Positions 10,190 through 22,114 of a DNA stretch of 64,000 nt are shown piece after piece. The notes under the pieces were generated by a model. It was given only the letters and a program-made list of their open reading frames with translations. It was not told the origin of the DNA and searched no databases. Where the stretch lies: the NCBI GenBank assembly GCA_030068075.1, contig CM057837.1, forward strand, positions 20,181,691-20,245,690, written 5' to 3'. The DNA is from Paguma larvata (taxonomy: Eukaryota; Chordata; Mammalia; Carnivora; Viverridae). A program made the position numbers and the translations under genes. Positions within the stretch are counted from its first letter, which is position 1; the number at the start of each line of letters is the position of its first letter.

Positions 10190-11350
10190 TTAAAGTTATA
10201 CAGACATTGGAAAAGGTCAGAACACCATTTTTAGAGTTTTTGGTTCCCCAGTCCGTCTTTACTTTAAAGAAGATCCACCTTTCCAAAGCAGTGCCCCTCT
10301 GTAATTCCAGTTTGAGAGTATGGTGTCCTTGAATGGACTTCTTTACAGTTTTAAGGGTTTGACAAGGTCACTTGAGATGAAAGTGGATTTCCAAGTCTAA
10401 TTAGGTCACTTCCAGTCCTTAACTTCTTGTGCCCCAGGTTTATGATTTTCTGATGAAAATTTTGCGCATCCTCAGGGCTCTTTTCCAGAACACCCCATCC
10501 CAAATGGGTAGTAATGGTTGTCCTGGCTATGTCCAGGGGGTCTCTGGTGCCTTGGGGGTGATCCAGTGTGGTCATCGTGGTTGTCATCTGACCACCCCTT
10601 CCCTGCAGTGTGGCCAGTGCGGTGACATGCAGATGCTGTGAAGGCTGGTGTATTTATGGCAAGTCCCTTGCCTTTTTCTAGTTGACACATCCTCAATAGA
10701 AAGGCCATAGTTCCTCTGTTTGTGTGACATAATGACTCTTCATTGATCAGGTAAGACAAAAAGACTAACTCTCCAGAAAGCTTGGATCACTTTTTGGCAG
10801 TTGGAATGTTTGAATCAGTGTATAAACACAGCCCCACATTGCATTTGGTTGCTACAGCTCAGTCTTTTTTTAATAGTCCTTCTTTTTAATTCTTGCCTTT
10901 GAAATCTTGCAATCCTTGTGAATGAAACCAGGTTGCTTGTCTGAGAATTTTTCATATGCTAGCTTGCTGACTTCATCCCCATGGTGTCATCTAGCCTGTT
11001 CCTCTGTCCCCTGGATTTTCTGTTAACGAGTAGTTACATCTACGGTCTTGAGCAGATTCAGGCTCTGGTGTTTTGGTAGGACAACATCATGGGTGGTTCT
11101 GTGTCCTTCTCTGACACCACATCAGGAATTTTGTGATGTTGGACCAAACACTGGGCTCAGGACTCATCCTGAGGCTTCTGTTCACAAAACTCCATTCGAA
11201 CCTTTACCCACCAGGGTCAGTGGCCATCAACAATGACTGCTTAGATCAACTCTTTCTTTAGGTCTTACAAAGGGATGATGTTCTAATTCTATCACTCCTT
11301 CTTCATTTGTTAGTTGGAATTCTTCTACAGAGAAGAACTTTCCCTCATCG
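10190..11350. repeat. Ancient interspersed repeat, probably old L1/HAL1-type
   Basis: Segments such as TGACTTCATCCCCATGGTGTC, CCTCTGTCCCCTGGATTTTC, ACACCACATCAGGAATTTTG and TCTAATTCTATCACTCC occur in a well-known mammalian repeat that I remember by text. I cannot give its name or orientation with confidence. It is non-coding. Confidence 0.4.
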
Positions 11351-11870
11351 ACTGTTGGTTACCCTAAAGTTTGGGGAAAAGGCAGGAACACCTTTAATCG
11401 TTGCTTGGCCTTTGCCTATTGGTGGCTACTGTATTTCTCAAATTTAGCACCTCGCACTTGGAGCTTCACAGTCCCCCCCGTTGGGCACCCACATTCATGA
11501 CAGGCTCCCTCGGGGTGCAGGGGAGCCTGTCCGCGAGCAGCTGCTGGGGTGCAGGATATAAGCCTGACTCTGAAACCCCTCCATAGAGACCCTAATGTTC
11601 TTGTTCTTTTAAAGCAAACATGTCCCTGCATCCTGCACGGAAGTAGATACTCAGGGGTCAGAATAAGAAAGCAGACACTGGTCCCAGCCTTGCCAGCATG
11701 AAAACGAGGGCTCTGAACTGGAGTCCAGACCTCCCCTGTCCCTCAAGGGCTGTTTCCATGCCACTGACAATGGCGAATTAAGGAAACTGTTTCACCGACG
11801 AGCAGACTGAGTCAGAAGAAAGGAAAGTGGCAGTGAATTCTTCAAAGACCACAGCCCAAAAGGACATGCT
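11351..11870. other. Intronic sequence, nothing recognised
   Basis: No repeat or exon that I can name. Confidence 0.4.
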
Positions 11871-12023
11871 AGCCACACTTGTGCAAAAGAAGTGGTAGCC
11901 ACACTTGTGCAGATGCACCTGACAGATAGAAGGGTGAATGGATAAAGAAGCTGTGGTATACATATACAATGTTATGAAATAGTCACTTTTTCTAAAATGA
12001 CTATGAAATAGTCACTTTTTCCC
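11871..12023 (+). repeat. Small L1 ORF2 3' fragment with local duplications
   Basis: GTGAATGGATAAAGAAGCTGTGG...TACATATACAATG (about 11930-11972) is the familiar ORF2 3'-region wording. On either side are short direct duplications: AGCCACACTTGTGCA at 11871-11885 and 11896-11910, and ATGAAATAGTCACTTTTTC near 11975 and 12003. Confidence 0.5.
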
Positions 12024-12710
12024 ATTACTGTGCTGGTAGATTTCACTGTGGGTTGCAGTGGGCTGAACATAAGTGGAGAAGAGAATTTCTTTATTTTTAT
12101 TAAGATTTTCTTCCTTATGAAAAACATGTGGGCAGATAGAAGAAGATAGAAGAGCAACTCTCACAGTAGGAGACTTATTTTGGGAGACAATTTTTCTATG
12201 CACAGCATTAATTCCATAGCACTTCTAAGGCCGCCCCTTCAGTCTCAACTGGCCCAAGGGTTTCATTGGTCAGTTTCTTGGTTTTCTTTAAAAATCTGAC
12301 AGTCTCCAATGGAGATTCCCTTTGTGCTATGTTAGTGACCAAGCAGTGCCCAGGTGACAAATCTCAACGCCACAGAAATTCCCTTAGGAGTTGTGGGATA
12401 TGGTTTTCATGTGGGGTTTTCACAAAATAATGAATTAGTACCATTTTTAGTAAAGTAGTTCTGGTGGTATTGTACATTCATATTGATCAAATATATAGAA
12501 TATTAGGAAGTTGGTTAAATGAAAAAATGTGTATTAAAATTTTTATGTATATAGGAAAAAATGATATTAAAAACTTACTAATACTACTATCCCTATACTA
12601 GAATATATTTGAGATACACTTAAATTTTGGGTCATTTATTATCGTACCAAACAGGGTCATGCTGATGACTTAATCACATTACTTTATGCTCTATAAATAC
12701 TTCTTCAATC
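12024..12710. other. AT-rich intronic sequence
   Basis: No named repeat or exon seen. Confidence 0.45.
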
Positions 12711-12726
12711 AAAAGTCTGTATTTTT

Positions 12727-12933
12727 TTTTAACGTTTATTTATTTTTGAGACAGAGAGAGACAGAGCATGAGTGGGGGAGGGGCAGAGAGAGAGGGAGAC
12801 ACAGAATCTGAAGCAGGCTCCAGGCTCCGAGCTGTCAGCACAGAGCCTGATGCGGGGCTCGATCTCACGGATTGCGAGATCATGACGTGAGCCGAAGTCG
12901 GCCGCTCAACCGACTGAGCCACCCTGGTGCCCC
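12727..12933 (-). mobile_element. Felid SINE, antisense
   Basis: T-rich start (TTTAACGTTTATTTATTTTTG), GA-rich middle, and ends ...GACTGAGCCACCCTGGTGCCCC. A perfect 16-base target-site duplication AAAAGTCTGTATTTTT lies at 12711-12726 and 12934-12949, implying a fairly young insertion. Confidence 0.96.
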
Positions 12934-13344
12934 AAAAGTCTGTATTTTTACATTGGACCATAAATTACCTGCATATATGTTACACAGATCTCTTTTTGCT
13001 TGGAAAATTATTTTTCCAGAACTGATGCTTTTACCAAAGTAGCCTTTGCTTGTAAAATTTAAATGTAATCATTGATGTAGATGGCCATGCATTATTAATT
13101 AGCTAATTAATTGGTTTATGCTCCGTATATCTCAGAAAAGATTCAAATTTGCTAAAAAAAAATGACAATCAGTTGATTTCCTCTAGATGTATGGGATATC
13201 CCCACCACCAACCAACGGATGCTTCTGCTGTTTCCAGAGCAGCAGTTTTAATCCATATTGTGACAGAAGTCACAGATATGAGCATTGAGGGAATTGGGGT
13301 ATAGGCCTGTCATTGCTCTCCTTCCATCCACCCAGGAGCAAAGA

Positions 13345-13495
13345 GATTTAGTATGGTATAGGGGCAAAGCATTGAATCAAGATGGAAACATGAAATTTCT
13401 GGTATTGATAAGCTTTGTGACTTTCACCAAATTAATTAACCTTTCTAGTCCTGATTTCTCTTATCTGTAATCTGAAACAAGTAAAGGGAACACTC
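13345..13495 (+). repeat. MIR SINE, forward
   Basis: Reads AGTATGGTATAGGGGCAAAG ... GCTTTGTGACTTTCACC ... TTAACCTTTCTAGTCCTG ... CTTATCTGTAATCTG, which follows the MIR consensus from head through core. Confidence 0.65.
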
Positions 13496-13499
13496 CAGT

Positions 13500-13690
13500 T
13501 GTGTACTGTACACACATATCGTTGTAAACTAAGTAAGTCATGGGAATGAAAAGTACAGTGTAGGGTATATCGTGGAAAGTATTGTAACATATGGTGAACA
13601 TTTCACAATGTATGTAATTGTTGAATCACGGAGCTGTACACTTGAAATGAATTTAATGTATGTCAACTGTACTTCAATTAAAAAATGTAA
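13500..13690 (+). repeat. L1M 3' UTR fragment
   Basis: Wording GGTGAACATTTCACAATGTA, GAATCACGGAGCTGTACAC and CTGTACTTCAATTAAAAAAT is the standard 3' terminus of old mammalian L1 elements, in sense orientation. Confidence 0.7.
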
Positions 13691-14442
13691 AATCAAGATA
13701 CTTCCCAAATATTTTTTAAAAAGATAATAATGGCTTATCAGCTTGGGAGCTGGGTTGGATAGTTGTCAAGGGGCACACTTCCCCACTCAGATCTATGGCC
13801 TCACTAATTTCCTGATTTAGAACGCATTCTTGTCCCAGAGGAATTCTTGAACTGCCCACACTGGGAGAAACTTCACTCATGATACTAGATGAGGAATCAC
13901 GTACAGCATGTTATCCTTAAGCATCGAGACCAATTAGACAATTCCTGTGAGAGCCAAGGTTTCGTATTTAGTTGTATTTTAGTGAACCAGGAAACCCTGA
14001 GTGAGTAGCTCCTTCCGTGGGGCTCTGAGCTCTGCTCCCTGGAGACCTAAGAATTCTGTTCTGTTGGGAGATTTAAATATGTCAGATTATGTATCTAAGG
14101 GAGATATGTGTGCTCAGGGGAAGCCCGTGGCCAACACAAGAAAACAAGTGTGGAATACCACGCTGTGGGATAAAGACACAGCAGGAAGCATCAACCCTTG
14201 GCCTGAGGTATAGATGGCGTTTGTTAGAAGCTGGAGAACCTTCATAACACAATGATACATGATCATCACCTTAACCTCCTTAACATCTTTGAAAATACTT
14301 TTTGAAACAAACGTGGCGACAGAGGAAAGGCACTGAGGTGCCTCGAGGATGCGAGTTACGTTCTGTTTCTTAAACCAAATGATGGGAGTGTGAGTGTTCC
14401 TTTTCCACATCCTTTTGTATAGATACACTACAGGTCACAAAC
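13691..14442. other. Intronic sequence, nothing recognised
   Basis: Unique-looking sequence up to the L1 target site at 14443. A 104-codon minus-strand frame (14114-14428) has no recognisable domain. Confidence 0.45.
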
Positions 14443-14452
14443 ATAAAGCACC

Positions 14453-14990
14453 GGTTTTTTTTTAAATAGTTTATTTTCAAATTGGTTTCCATAGAACACC
14501 CAATGTTCCTCCCAACACGTGCCCTCTTTAATGCCCATCACCCCCTCTCCCCCACCCTCACCCCCCTCACCCTCAGTTAGTTCTTAGTCTTTGAGAGTCT
14601 CTTATGTTTTGTCTCCCTCCCTCTCTGTGTCTTTTGTTTCCTTTCCCCTTTTCCCCTCCCCCATGGTTTAAGCTAAGTCTCTCAAAATCAACCTATGCAT
14701 GGAAACATAATGTATCTGTCTTTTTCTGACTGACTTATTTCACTTAACATAATACCCTCCAGTTCCATCCATGTTGCTACACATGGCCAGATTTCATTTT
14801 TTCTCATTGCCACGTAGTAGTCCATTGTATATATGTACCACATCTTCTTTATCCATTCGTCAGTTGATGGGCACTTGGTCTCTTTCCATGATTTGGCTAT
14901 TGTCGAAAGTGCTGCTATGAACATTGGGGTACGCGTGCCCCTATGCATCAGCACTCCTGTGTCTCTTGGGTAGATTCCTAGCAGTGCTCT
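14453..14990 (-). mobile_element. Young felid L1, 5'-truncated 3' end (about 540 bp)
   Basis: In reverse the segment encodes the last part of L1 ORF2 (residues such as STIAKSWKETKCPSTDEW and WATWMELEG-type text) followed by the 3' UTR and an A-tail, here a T run near 14456-14463. The 10-base duplication ATAAAGCACC at 14443-14452 and 14991-15000 marks a normal target-primed insertion. Only the ORF2 C-terminus is present, so it cannot move. Confidence 0.93.
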
Positions 14991-15000
14991 ATAAAGCACC

Positions 15001-15736
15001 ATTTTTTGGTGGCAGAACCTAACACAGTTTTTTTTTTTTTGTCCACAAAGAGCGATTGTACTGAATCCTTTAGAACCCTGTTGTTTGTTTTCTTCTTTCC
15101 GTCTGACCTCCTTGGAGAGAAATTCTGATTGGTTTGCAGAGGACAGTGTCGTTGGAATGAGTTTAAGGAAAGTGAGTACCTTTTGTTGCCAATAACAGGA
15201 ACTAGATAAATATTTCGATGAATCAATATCATTCTTTTAAAATAATCATAGCGTGGTATGCCCAGAAGTGGAAATAGTGAAAGCCAAAACAAATATTATA
15301 TAAAAAATGGGATTTCTCAGGATATATTTGTAATTTAATTTCTACACAGACATGAACATACAGAAATATGTCTCCTAATGTATTATGTAGTTATAATATT
15401 ACATAAATATCGGTCATCACAGTACACGAGAGTTCATTTTGTTAGGTCGAACTAGTAACCGATATATTATGTTTAGAAAAACCTATTCGTTCAGGCTATA
15501 CTTAAATGACTTACCAAAAAAAAATTCTACAGCAGTGCAAGCTTGATTTATGCCCTGAAAATAATCTATAAGTTTTGATTTAAACACAGAAGTTAGGGCT
15601 CCTTAGAAGGTAAGATTTGAATGTCCGTTCCTTCAAACATTTCTATAAGGAATATTTAAAAATATCATTTCTTTTTATTGGACAAAAGAACTTTTAATCT
15701 GAGATGTGCTTTGCCATTTTTTATTTTTCGCATTTT
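15001..15736. other. AT-rich intronic sequence
   Basis: Contains a T run near 15029-15040 and many A/T stretches. No feature that I can name. Confidence 0.45.
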
Positions 15737-15752
15737 GATATTAAAGTACTTT

Positions 15753-15965
15753 AAAATTTTTTTCGAGTTTAATTATTTATTTTGAGAAAGAGAGCGCGTG
15801 TGTGAGCAAGGGAGGTGCAGAGAGAGGGAGAGAGAGAGTCGGAAGCAGGGTCCGCACTGTCAGCGCAGAGCCAGACACTGAGCTTGAACTCACCAACCAT
15901 GAGATCATGACCTGAGCCAAAATCAAGAGTCGAACATTCAACGACAGAGCCACCCGGGGGGCCCC
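15753..15965 (-). mobile_element. Felid SINE, antisense (variant subfamily)
   Basis: T-rich start at 15757, GA-rich middle, and reverse head ...AGAGCCACCCGGGGGGCCCC. The 15-base duplication GATRTTAAAGTACTT lies at 15738-15752 and 15966-15980. The central wording (CAAGAGTCGAACATTCAACG) marks it as a different subfamily from the 5478 copy. Confidence 0.93.
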
Positions 15966-15980
15966 GATGTTAAAGTACTT

Positions 15981-17479
15981 GATTTCTGCATCACGAGTTC
16001 TGCTCTCTTGCTCATGTTTGTTCATTCGTTCATCCATTCAACAAACTGCATTTCTGACACTGTGCCGAGGCGTGGGGTACAAAGATAAGTCCTACAGGGT
16101 TCCTGTTCTTGACGGTGCTTGCACCACCTCCATTTTATAGAACAGCAAGGGACTGGCTTGTCTGAATTGATTTAAGACAAATACTCACTAACGGATATTG
16201 ATAAATTAAGATTTCTGATTAATGTAATGGGGAAAACTAGGTAAATAATATACGTTTCTTCCTCTTTCTGTCTCTGCCCTGCCTTCTTCTCTAAGGAATT
16301 GAGTTGTTTGTTTTTGTTTTTGTTTTTTGCCTTTTTCTAAGGGTGGTCTAATTGCTTTAAGGTCACCAGTACATTTGTGTATGTATGCGTGTATGCATGT
16401 GTGTGTGTTTCTGCATAAGCATATAACTAAGTTCACATTGCGTGTCACACAATTATGTATTTCCTAGGGCAGCCTACGGAAGGTCTGTTTCTGCCGTGGT
16501 GCCCTTGGGGTGACGTGACAGAGGCAAATATTGTTCCTGTTGCACTCCAACAGCAAACTCAATCTGTCTTAAGACCGATGGCCTCTGCTTTTGAATGACA
16601 GCGCTTCTCACGGGCCCCGTGGCCATCACCACTAACCCCCTGTCAGCTTCCCGTATTGCGTCCACAGCCCGATAAGTTACCCAAACAATTAACCGGCCTT
16701 CAGGAAAGGGTGGGATTGTATCAACCTCGTTTCAGAATGGGCGATCTGCTTGCCTTTAAAGATTTTTTTCCCTTTTGCTTCCAGTTTTTACTTTTACCCT
16801 TTCCCCCAGTAGTCCAATTTTTCTAAATGAGAAGCAGATGAAAAGCGGGCCCGTTAGTTCTTCCAATCTCCTGTCTTCAGTTGAAGTTTTCTTGGTTCCC
16901 ATATAGAATTTTTAAGTGTTTGGGGCTCTCCCAGCAGCTCTCCCTTTGGACTCTGCTGTAAATACTGACCGTTTTTGATTTGTGAGAATCCCAGGCAGGA
17001 ACGGAGATCAACTTTTCAAATACAAGTTCGCATCCAGGTTTGCTGTGAGTACAGAGGTTGCGCAGTCAGCTCGGAGCGAGCGCTGGCCACCGCAATCTGT
17101 CCTGCGTTCTCAGGACAGATCTGGAGAGGGGTGGGGAGGTGACACACATATCTCAGAACTGCTGGTGTCATTGTGCACGTGGGACCCAGGTGTCACCTGG
17201 TCACCTAGGGTGGCAGCTTGGCCTCAAAGTCAGGGCCGTGACCTCAGGGAGGTCATCTAGAAATTGCATGTCCAGAAATTATTCCTGACGGAACCCGAGA
17301 GGCCTGAATCACGTGACCAAACTCACATGTGACGGACGTCGAATCCAGAACTTTATTCTCGGCAGCTCTGGGCAGCCATGTTCACAATCAGGACTAGAAG
17401 GAAGGGTAAGGGTGACCTGTTCAGAGGGCCGTAGGGGGCAGTTAGTGATGAGGTCAGGAGCCATGAGGTGAGAAGATCA
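15981..17479. other. Intronic sequence with an old-repeat trace and GT/AT-rich patch
   Basis: 16045-16170 has traces of a mammal-wide repeat (CACTGTGCCGAGGCGTGGGG, TTCCTGTTCTTGACGG). 16374-16412 is a short imperfect TG/TA repeat. Otherwise unassigned. Confidence 0.4.
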
Positions 17480-17650
17480 GATGTGAGGTTCCACAGTACT
17501 TACGCTTGGTGAGATGCTAGTCAAACACAGACTTTCTCCACGCCTCAGTTTCTCCATCTACAAAATGGGGATAATACCTCCTTAAGTTGAGTGGATGGAA
17601 TTTTTCCTGGTGCCAGGCCCACAATAATGCTTGGTGCATTAGGTTTTCTC
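17480..17650 (+). repeat. MIR SINE, forward, diverged
   Basis: CACGCCTCAGTTTCTCCATC, AAAATGGGGATAATACCTCC and the later ACAATAATGCTTGGTGC follow the MIR 3' half. Confidence 0.6.
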
Positions 17651-18138
17651 AGTTCAGGATGGAAGGAGGCCAACAAATCATTCCCGTCTCAGCATGATGC
17701 TTCTTGCCCCGTCTTTATCCCAGTGTGGTATTCCATGCTTGTTTTCTTGTGTTGGCCACGGGCTTCCCCGGAGCACACGTATCTCCCTCAGATACATGAT
17801 CTGACATAGTTAAGTCTCCCAACAGAACAGAATTCTTAGGTCTCCCAGGAGCAGTGCTCAGAGCCCCAGAGAAGGAGCCGGGTTTCCTGGTTCACTAAAA
17901 TACAGTTAAATACAAAACCTTGGTCTAATTGGTCTCAATGCTTAAATATAGAAAATTTATTTTTATAAAATAAAACAATTCTTTCAAGAAATAGCTAAAA
18001 GAGGCACATCCGTTCTGGGGCACAGAACCTTGGTGGCCTCCACATCCAGCATCTCTCTTTGCAGCCATGTAGGACAAACCCCTTACTCCTTGTCTGTGTC
18101 ACCGGATGTCCCATGTCTGCATACTGGGTAGGGAAGCT
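17651..18138. other. Intronic sequence, nothing recognised
   Basis: No named repeat or exon. Confidence 0.4.
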
Positions 18139-18165
18139 CCTTCTTCTTCTTCTTCTTTTTTCCTT

Positions 18166-18377
18166 TCAATTTTTAAAAACTGTTTATTTATTTTTGAGAG
18201 AGAGAAACAGAGTAAGCGGGATAGGGGCAGACAGAGAGGGAGACACAGACTCTGAAGCAGGCTCCAGGCTCTGAGCTGTCAGCACAGAGCCCGAGGCGGG
18301 GCTCAAACCCACAAACCGTGAGATCATGACCTGAGCCGAAGTCGGACGCTTAACCGACTGAGCTGCCCAGGCGCCCC
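18166..18377 (-). mobile_element. Felid SINE, antisense, next to a TTC microsatellite
   Basis: The A-tail side (AAACTGTTTATTTATTTTTG) starts just after a short (TTC)n run at 18139-18157. The body is typical and it ends GCTGCCCAGGCGCCCC. No clear target-site duplication. Confidence 0.93.
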
Positions 18378-18734
18378 ACCGTCACTTTTATTTTTTAAAA
18401 AATATTTAAGTTAGGTGTTTGGCCCATCACGCCATACCATGAGGGTTTCCAAACCTTTTCTATAAGTAGATATGAGCCAACCGGTTACTTGTACTGGCTT
18501 ACTTCTCAGGGGGTGACTTTATTCCCGCAGGAGCTGGGGCAGAGGTGCCTGCCTCTCACCTCGGTGGAGACGGCACCCGGTGAGCCCTCAGGGCCATTAC
18601 AGTGGAGAAGAGAAGAAATCAGGATGTCCCGCTCGCGTGTAAAAGTCAAGTCTTAGAACTGCATCTTCCCACAGCAAAATATTTAGCTACTTCAGACCAG
18701 GTCACGTGCCTGAAGACTTAAGTGAACAACACCA

Positions 18735-18888
18735 AAAATATATTTATATATTATATATTATATTATATATGTAATATATTATATAATATTAATAATTATT
18801 AGTATTATTAATATTAAATATAAAATTATATATTATTAAAATATATCATTATATATGATATATAATATATTATTTATATATATGGGCA
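18735..18888. repeat. AT-only low-complexity tract
   Basis: About 150 bases almost wholly of A and T, with alternating TA stretches (TATATTATATATTATATTAT and similar) and many self-complementary blocks. Likely a microsatellite-derived (TA)n region prone to hairpins. No function can be assigned. Confidence 0.85.
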
Positions 18889-19164
18889 ACTTAGTGCTAT
18901 TGGGAATGAGGAAAGCATGGGCTACCTCTCTCAGGAAACAGACTTCACAAACCTCTTGAAAACAGAGATTTTGCGGCCACTGTGGCCTCAGCTCATTTTA
19001 TCAACTTACTGTTCGACTCTGCAGAGCTTGGTTTGTCCACTTAGACCCTCTGCAAGCTTTGTAAAAGTATTTTTCTTCCATGTCACATATGCTCAGATAT
19101 CCAAGGAGGTTATTTATTTTACTAGATAAGTTGGCAGCCTTGGGCTGGGATGTGATCAGCCTGA

Positions 19165-19285
19165 CGAAGCCCAGGCCAGGCCATGTGAATTCAGGAATTA
19201 ACCTCTCGGAGCCTTGGCTTGGCCTCTGTAAAATGGGGGCCGCCAAGATGATCCTGTTGTTTCAGGAATTAAATCAGTAATCCAC
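19165..19285 (+). repeat. MIR SINE fragment, forward
   Basis: Contains ATTAACCTCTCGGAGCCTTG, CCTCTGTAAAATGGGGGCC and TTCAGGAATTAAATCAG in MIR order. Confidence 0.5.
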
Positions 19286-19848
19286 GAAGGAGCTAGTGCA
19301 GAGCCCGAGGCGTAATGAGTGTCCCTTACATGTCGGCTGGCACTGCTCTTGTGGATGCAACATCTCTGACCTCCTGCCATCGTACAATTACTGGGGTCCA
19401 GTGGGGGGTGCAGGAGACGCGGTTCTGCCCCGAGAAACTTGCAGCCTAGTGGGGCGGGGAGATGTCAAAGAGGGGAGGTTACGAACAGTGAATTGTGCGC
19501 CTGTAAGCCTTGCACGCACCTGAGAGAGTGTGAACAGGAGGACGGAAGGAGTAGGTGTCCGCCAGCAGAGGCCAGCAGGCCAGATTCACAGTCACCCGTG
19601 GGAGAAGCCAGATGCGGAAGGAAGAAGGGTTCAGGGGGCACCAGGCAGCTCACAGCTCAGGGAGCTAGTGGCGTGGAAGCGTGGCAGAGGGCCAGGCGGA
19701 GGCTTGGAGGCTGACCCGGCGCCAGCCAGAGAGCACACAGACAGAGAGCATACCCCTCGAGCCTCGGACAGGACGCCACGCGAAGCCATGGGAGGCTGTA
19801 AGTGGGATGCCAACAGAATTACATGTGTGTTTTAAAAATGACACCCTA
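19286..19848. other. Intronic sequence, GC-richer, possible old-repeat traces
   Basis: 19390-19720 has purine-rich wording reminiscent of the unnamed family seen at 8205-8900 (ACTTGCAGCCTAGTGGGGC). Several overlapping frames exist with no recognisable protein. Confidence 0.35.
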
Positions 19849-20008
19849 GGGGCGCCTGGGGGGCTCAGTCAGTTGAGGGTCCAACTTCGGCTCAGGTCAT
19901 GATCTCATGGTTCCTGAATTCAAGCCCCGTGTCAGGCTCTGTGCTGACAGCTCAGAGCCTGGAGCCTGCTTTAGATTCTGTGTCTCCCTCTCTCTGCCGC
20001 TCCCCTGC

Positions 20009-20044
<36 letters not shown>

Positions 20045-20067
20045 AATAAGTAAACATTGAAAAAAAG
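19849..20067 (+). mobile_element. Felid SINE
   Basis: GGGGCGCCTGGGGGGCTCAG head, B-box-like AATTCAAGCCCC, about 30 bases of (CT)n, and tail AAAAATAAGTAAACATTG. It lies about 34 bases from an opposite-strand SINE, so transcripts could form an inverted-repeat hairpin. Confidence 0.93.
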
Positions 20068-20100
20068 TAAATACACTTACAAAATTAATGAATTAGCTAA

Positions 20101-20291
20101 TTTTAATTTTTTAAGTTTATTTTGAGAAACAGCGCAAGTGGGGGAGGGGAAGCGAGAGAGAGGGAGAGACAGAATCCCACGCAGCTTCCACACTGTCATC
20201 ACAGAGCCCAGTGTGGGGGAAACCATGAGATCATGACCTGAGCTGAAACCAAGAATCGGTTGCTTAACTGACTGAGCCACCGAGGCACCCC
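20101..20291 (-). mobile_element. Felid SINE, antisense, partly degraded
   Basis: Starts TTTTTTAAGTTTATTTTGAG and ends GACTGAGCCACCGAGGCACCCC. The GGGGCTCGAACTC segment is eroded to GTGGGGGAAACC. It is inverted relative to the SINE at 19849. Confidence 0.9.
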
Positions 20292-21075
20292 TGCAATACG
20301 TCTTAATATGTAACCGAACTAACAAATATTATAAGTAAACAGTTGACTCTTTCTACAACATGCGTATATATCTATATATATCTGTATAAGTGTATAGATG
20401 TATGGTCAAAGATCCTTCTGGTATCTTCTCATTGTGAAAAGCCAGAAGTCATTCTCTTTGGGATTGCCTTTATCTTTAGCAAATACGACAGATACCTCGC
20501 TTCCTGGCTCTCCCAGGCACGGCACTCATCAGAACACTTCCCTTTGGCCAGCAAGCCATGACTTTTGGCTAAAAAAAAATCACCCGCTTATCAATGTTCA
20601 GCATCATTTGCTCAGCTGAGTTTTTCCGGAATCCTTGGAAGGACCGAGTCCCTTTTATTCTAACCTATGCATTTATATATTTTTACCTTTGTTCTCACCG
20701 CTATAAAATGAGGGCAGTGCTGTTTCCCTGCCCATCTCCGCAGTTGATGGATGAAAGTTATTTCGCTGGAGCAGTTCTAGTATTTTATATGAGATGTAAT
20801 TCTTACGTGATTGCCATGACAGGTCCTATTTCCCCATTTTCCTTTTATTATTGTGCATAGACTTTTATTTGAAGAGCCAATAAAAAAATTTTTTTTAATG
20901 CAGCATAGAAGTACGTTACCACTTCTGTGCACCTGAGAAACTTGGTTTGAAATAATGGATTCTCGTGTGCGTAAAGAAGCTCTTCTGGTTCCAAGTTTTA
21001 TTTGGGTCAGAAAGAGTTGCTGCCGCTGACATCAGCGCGGCTCCTGCTTTCTCTCAGCAGCAAAGAGGCCACCTC
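20292..21075. other. Intronic sequence, nothing recognised
   Basis: A short TA/TC-rich patch lies at 20363-20400. No exon or named repeat. Confidence 0.45.
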
Positions 21076-21090
21076 AATTCACATGGCCCA

Positions 21091-21306
21091 TTTTTTTTTT
21101 AATGTTTATTTATTATTTTTGAGACAGAAAGAGACAGAGCATGAGTCAGGGAGGGGCAGAGAAAGAGGGAGACACAGAAGCCGAAGCAGGCTCCAGGCTC
21201 TGGGCTGTCAGCACAGAGCCCGACGCGGGGCTCGAACTCACAAACTGTGAGATCATGACCTGAGCCGAAGTCAGACGCTTAACCGACTGAGCCCCCCAGA
21301 TGCCCC
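21091..21306 (-). mobile_element. Felid SINE, antisense
   Basis: T run from 21091, TAATGTTTATTTATTATTTT, body intact, ends CCCCCCAGATGCCCC. Near-direct repeats (CATGGCCCATTT before, AATGACCCGTTT after) suggest an aged target-site duplication. Confidence 0.93.
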
Positions 21307-22021
21307 TAAAATGACCCGTTTGGATGCCCGAACTGTGGGTGATGAGGATGCTCCGGGGTCGCTTACTCAGGAGGTGGTCGTGGGAACGCTGCAGTGGGCG
21401 TAACGGGCCTCCTGTCTCACGTCAGTCCTTCCTGGTCTGTCTGCGGAGGCTGCCGTCAGGTCGTGGGTCCTTGCGTTTTGCAGACACATGTAGGGTTAGG
21501 CGGCTGCCGTTGAGTACAGGAGAATCCCTTCCAGCAATGCGTGTGCAGGAGGTGGGCGGGCTGGGGGCAGATGCGGCAGCGTGAGGGCCGTGGGCCGGGC
21601 GTTGGACAGGGACACGGAAGCAGTTTGGGGACCATGGGGCAGCCCGTGGACAGCTGCCAGCAGCAAGCCAGGGAGGGCTCTGCAAAACAGAAGGTGCAGA
21701 GCTACAGAAGTCTCTTCATTATCGTCGTCATCTGACCTCAGAGCCGCAGGAACAGTACTTACTAGGCTGAACTGGCCTTTGCAGTGTTGGTATTAACAGG
21801 AAGGAGGTTTCTGGATAAATCCACTCTGCCCATCCCCGGCGGCTCCTACTTACTCTCATCTCCGTCGGCCCTCCGGTGACTCAAGGGGACACTTGCTTCC
21901 AGTTCCTCTTCTTTTTATTTGGTATAATCTCTGCTTCTCTGAACCGGGCTATTATCCAGATAAATGAAGTCGGCTTTTAGATTTGGAGCGTTTCCGAAAT
22001 GGAAGCAGATGGAAGGGAGAA
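21307..22021. other. Intronic sequence, nothing recognised
   Basis: GC content rises between 21340 and 21680. There is no splice-bounded open frame with a recognisable protein. Confidence 0.45.
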
Positions 22022-22112
22022 TGTCTCCTGGAATATAAGCTCCTGGAGGGCAAGGCGCTGGTCCGGCCCCTGGCTGAAACCCCAACCCCCAGTACACAGC
22101 GGGTGTTCGTGG
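22022..22112 (+). repeat. L2 LINE 3' end
   Basis: TATAAGCTCCTGGAGGGCAA and CCCCAGTACACAGCGGGTG follow the last 90 bases of the L2 consensus. Confidence 0.5.
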
Positions 22113-22114
22113 CG

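Noticed and set aside
14688..15002. 104-codon minus frame with a real-protein look (also 47038-47388)
   Set aside because: It is the C-terminus of L1 ORF2 in 5'-truncated copies, not a host gene.
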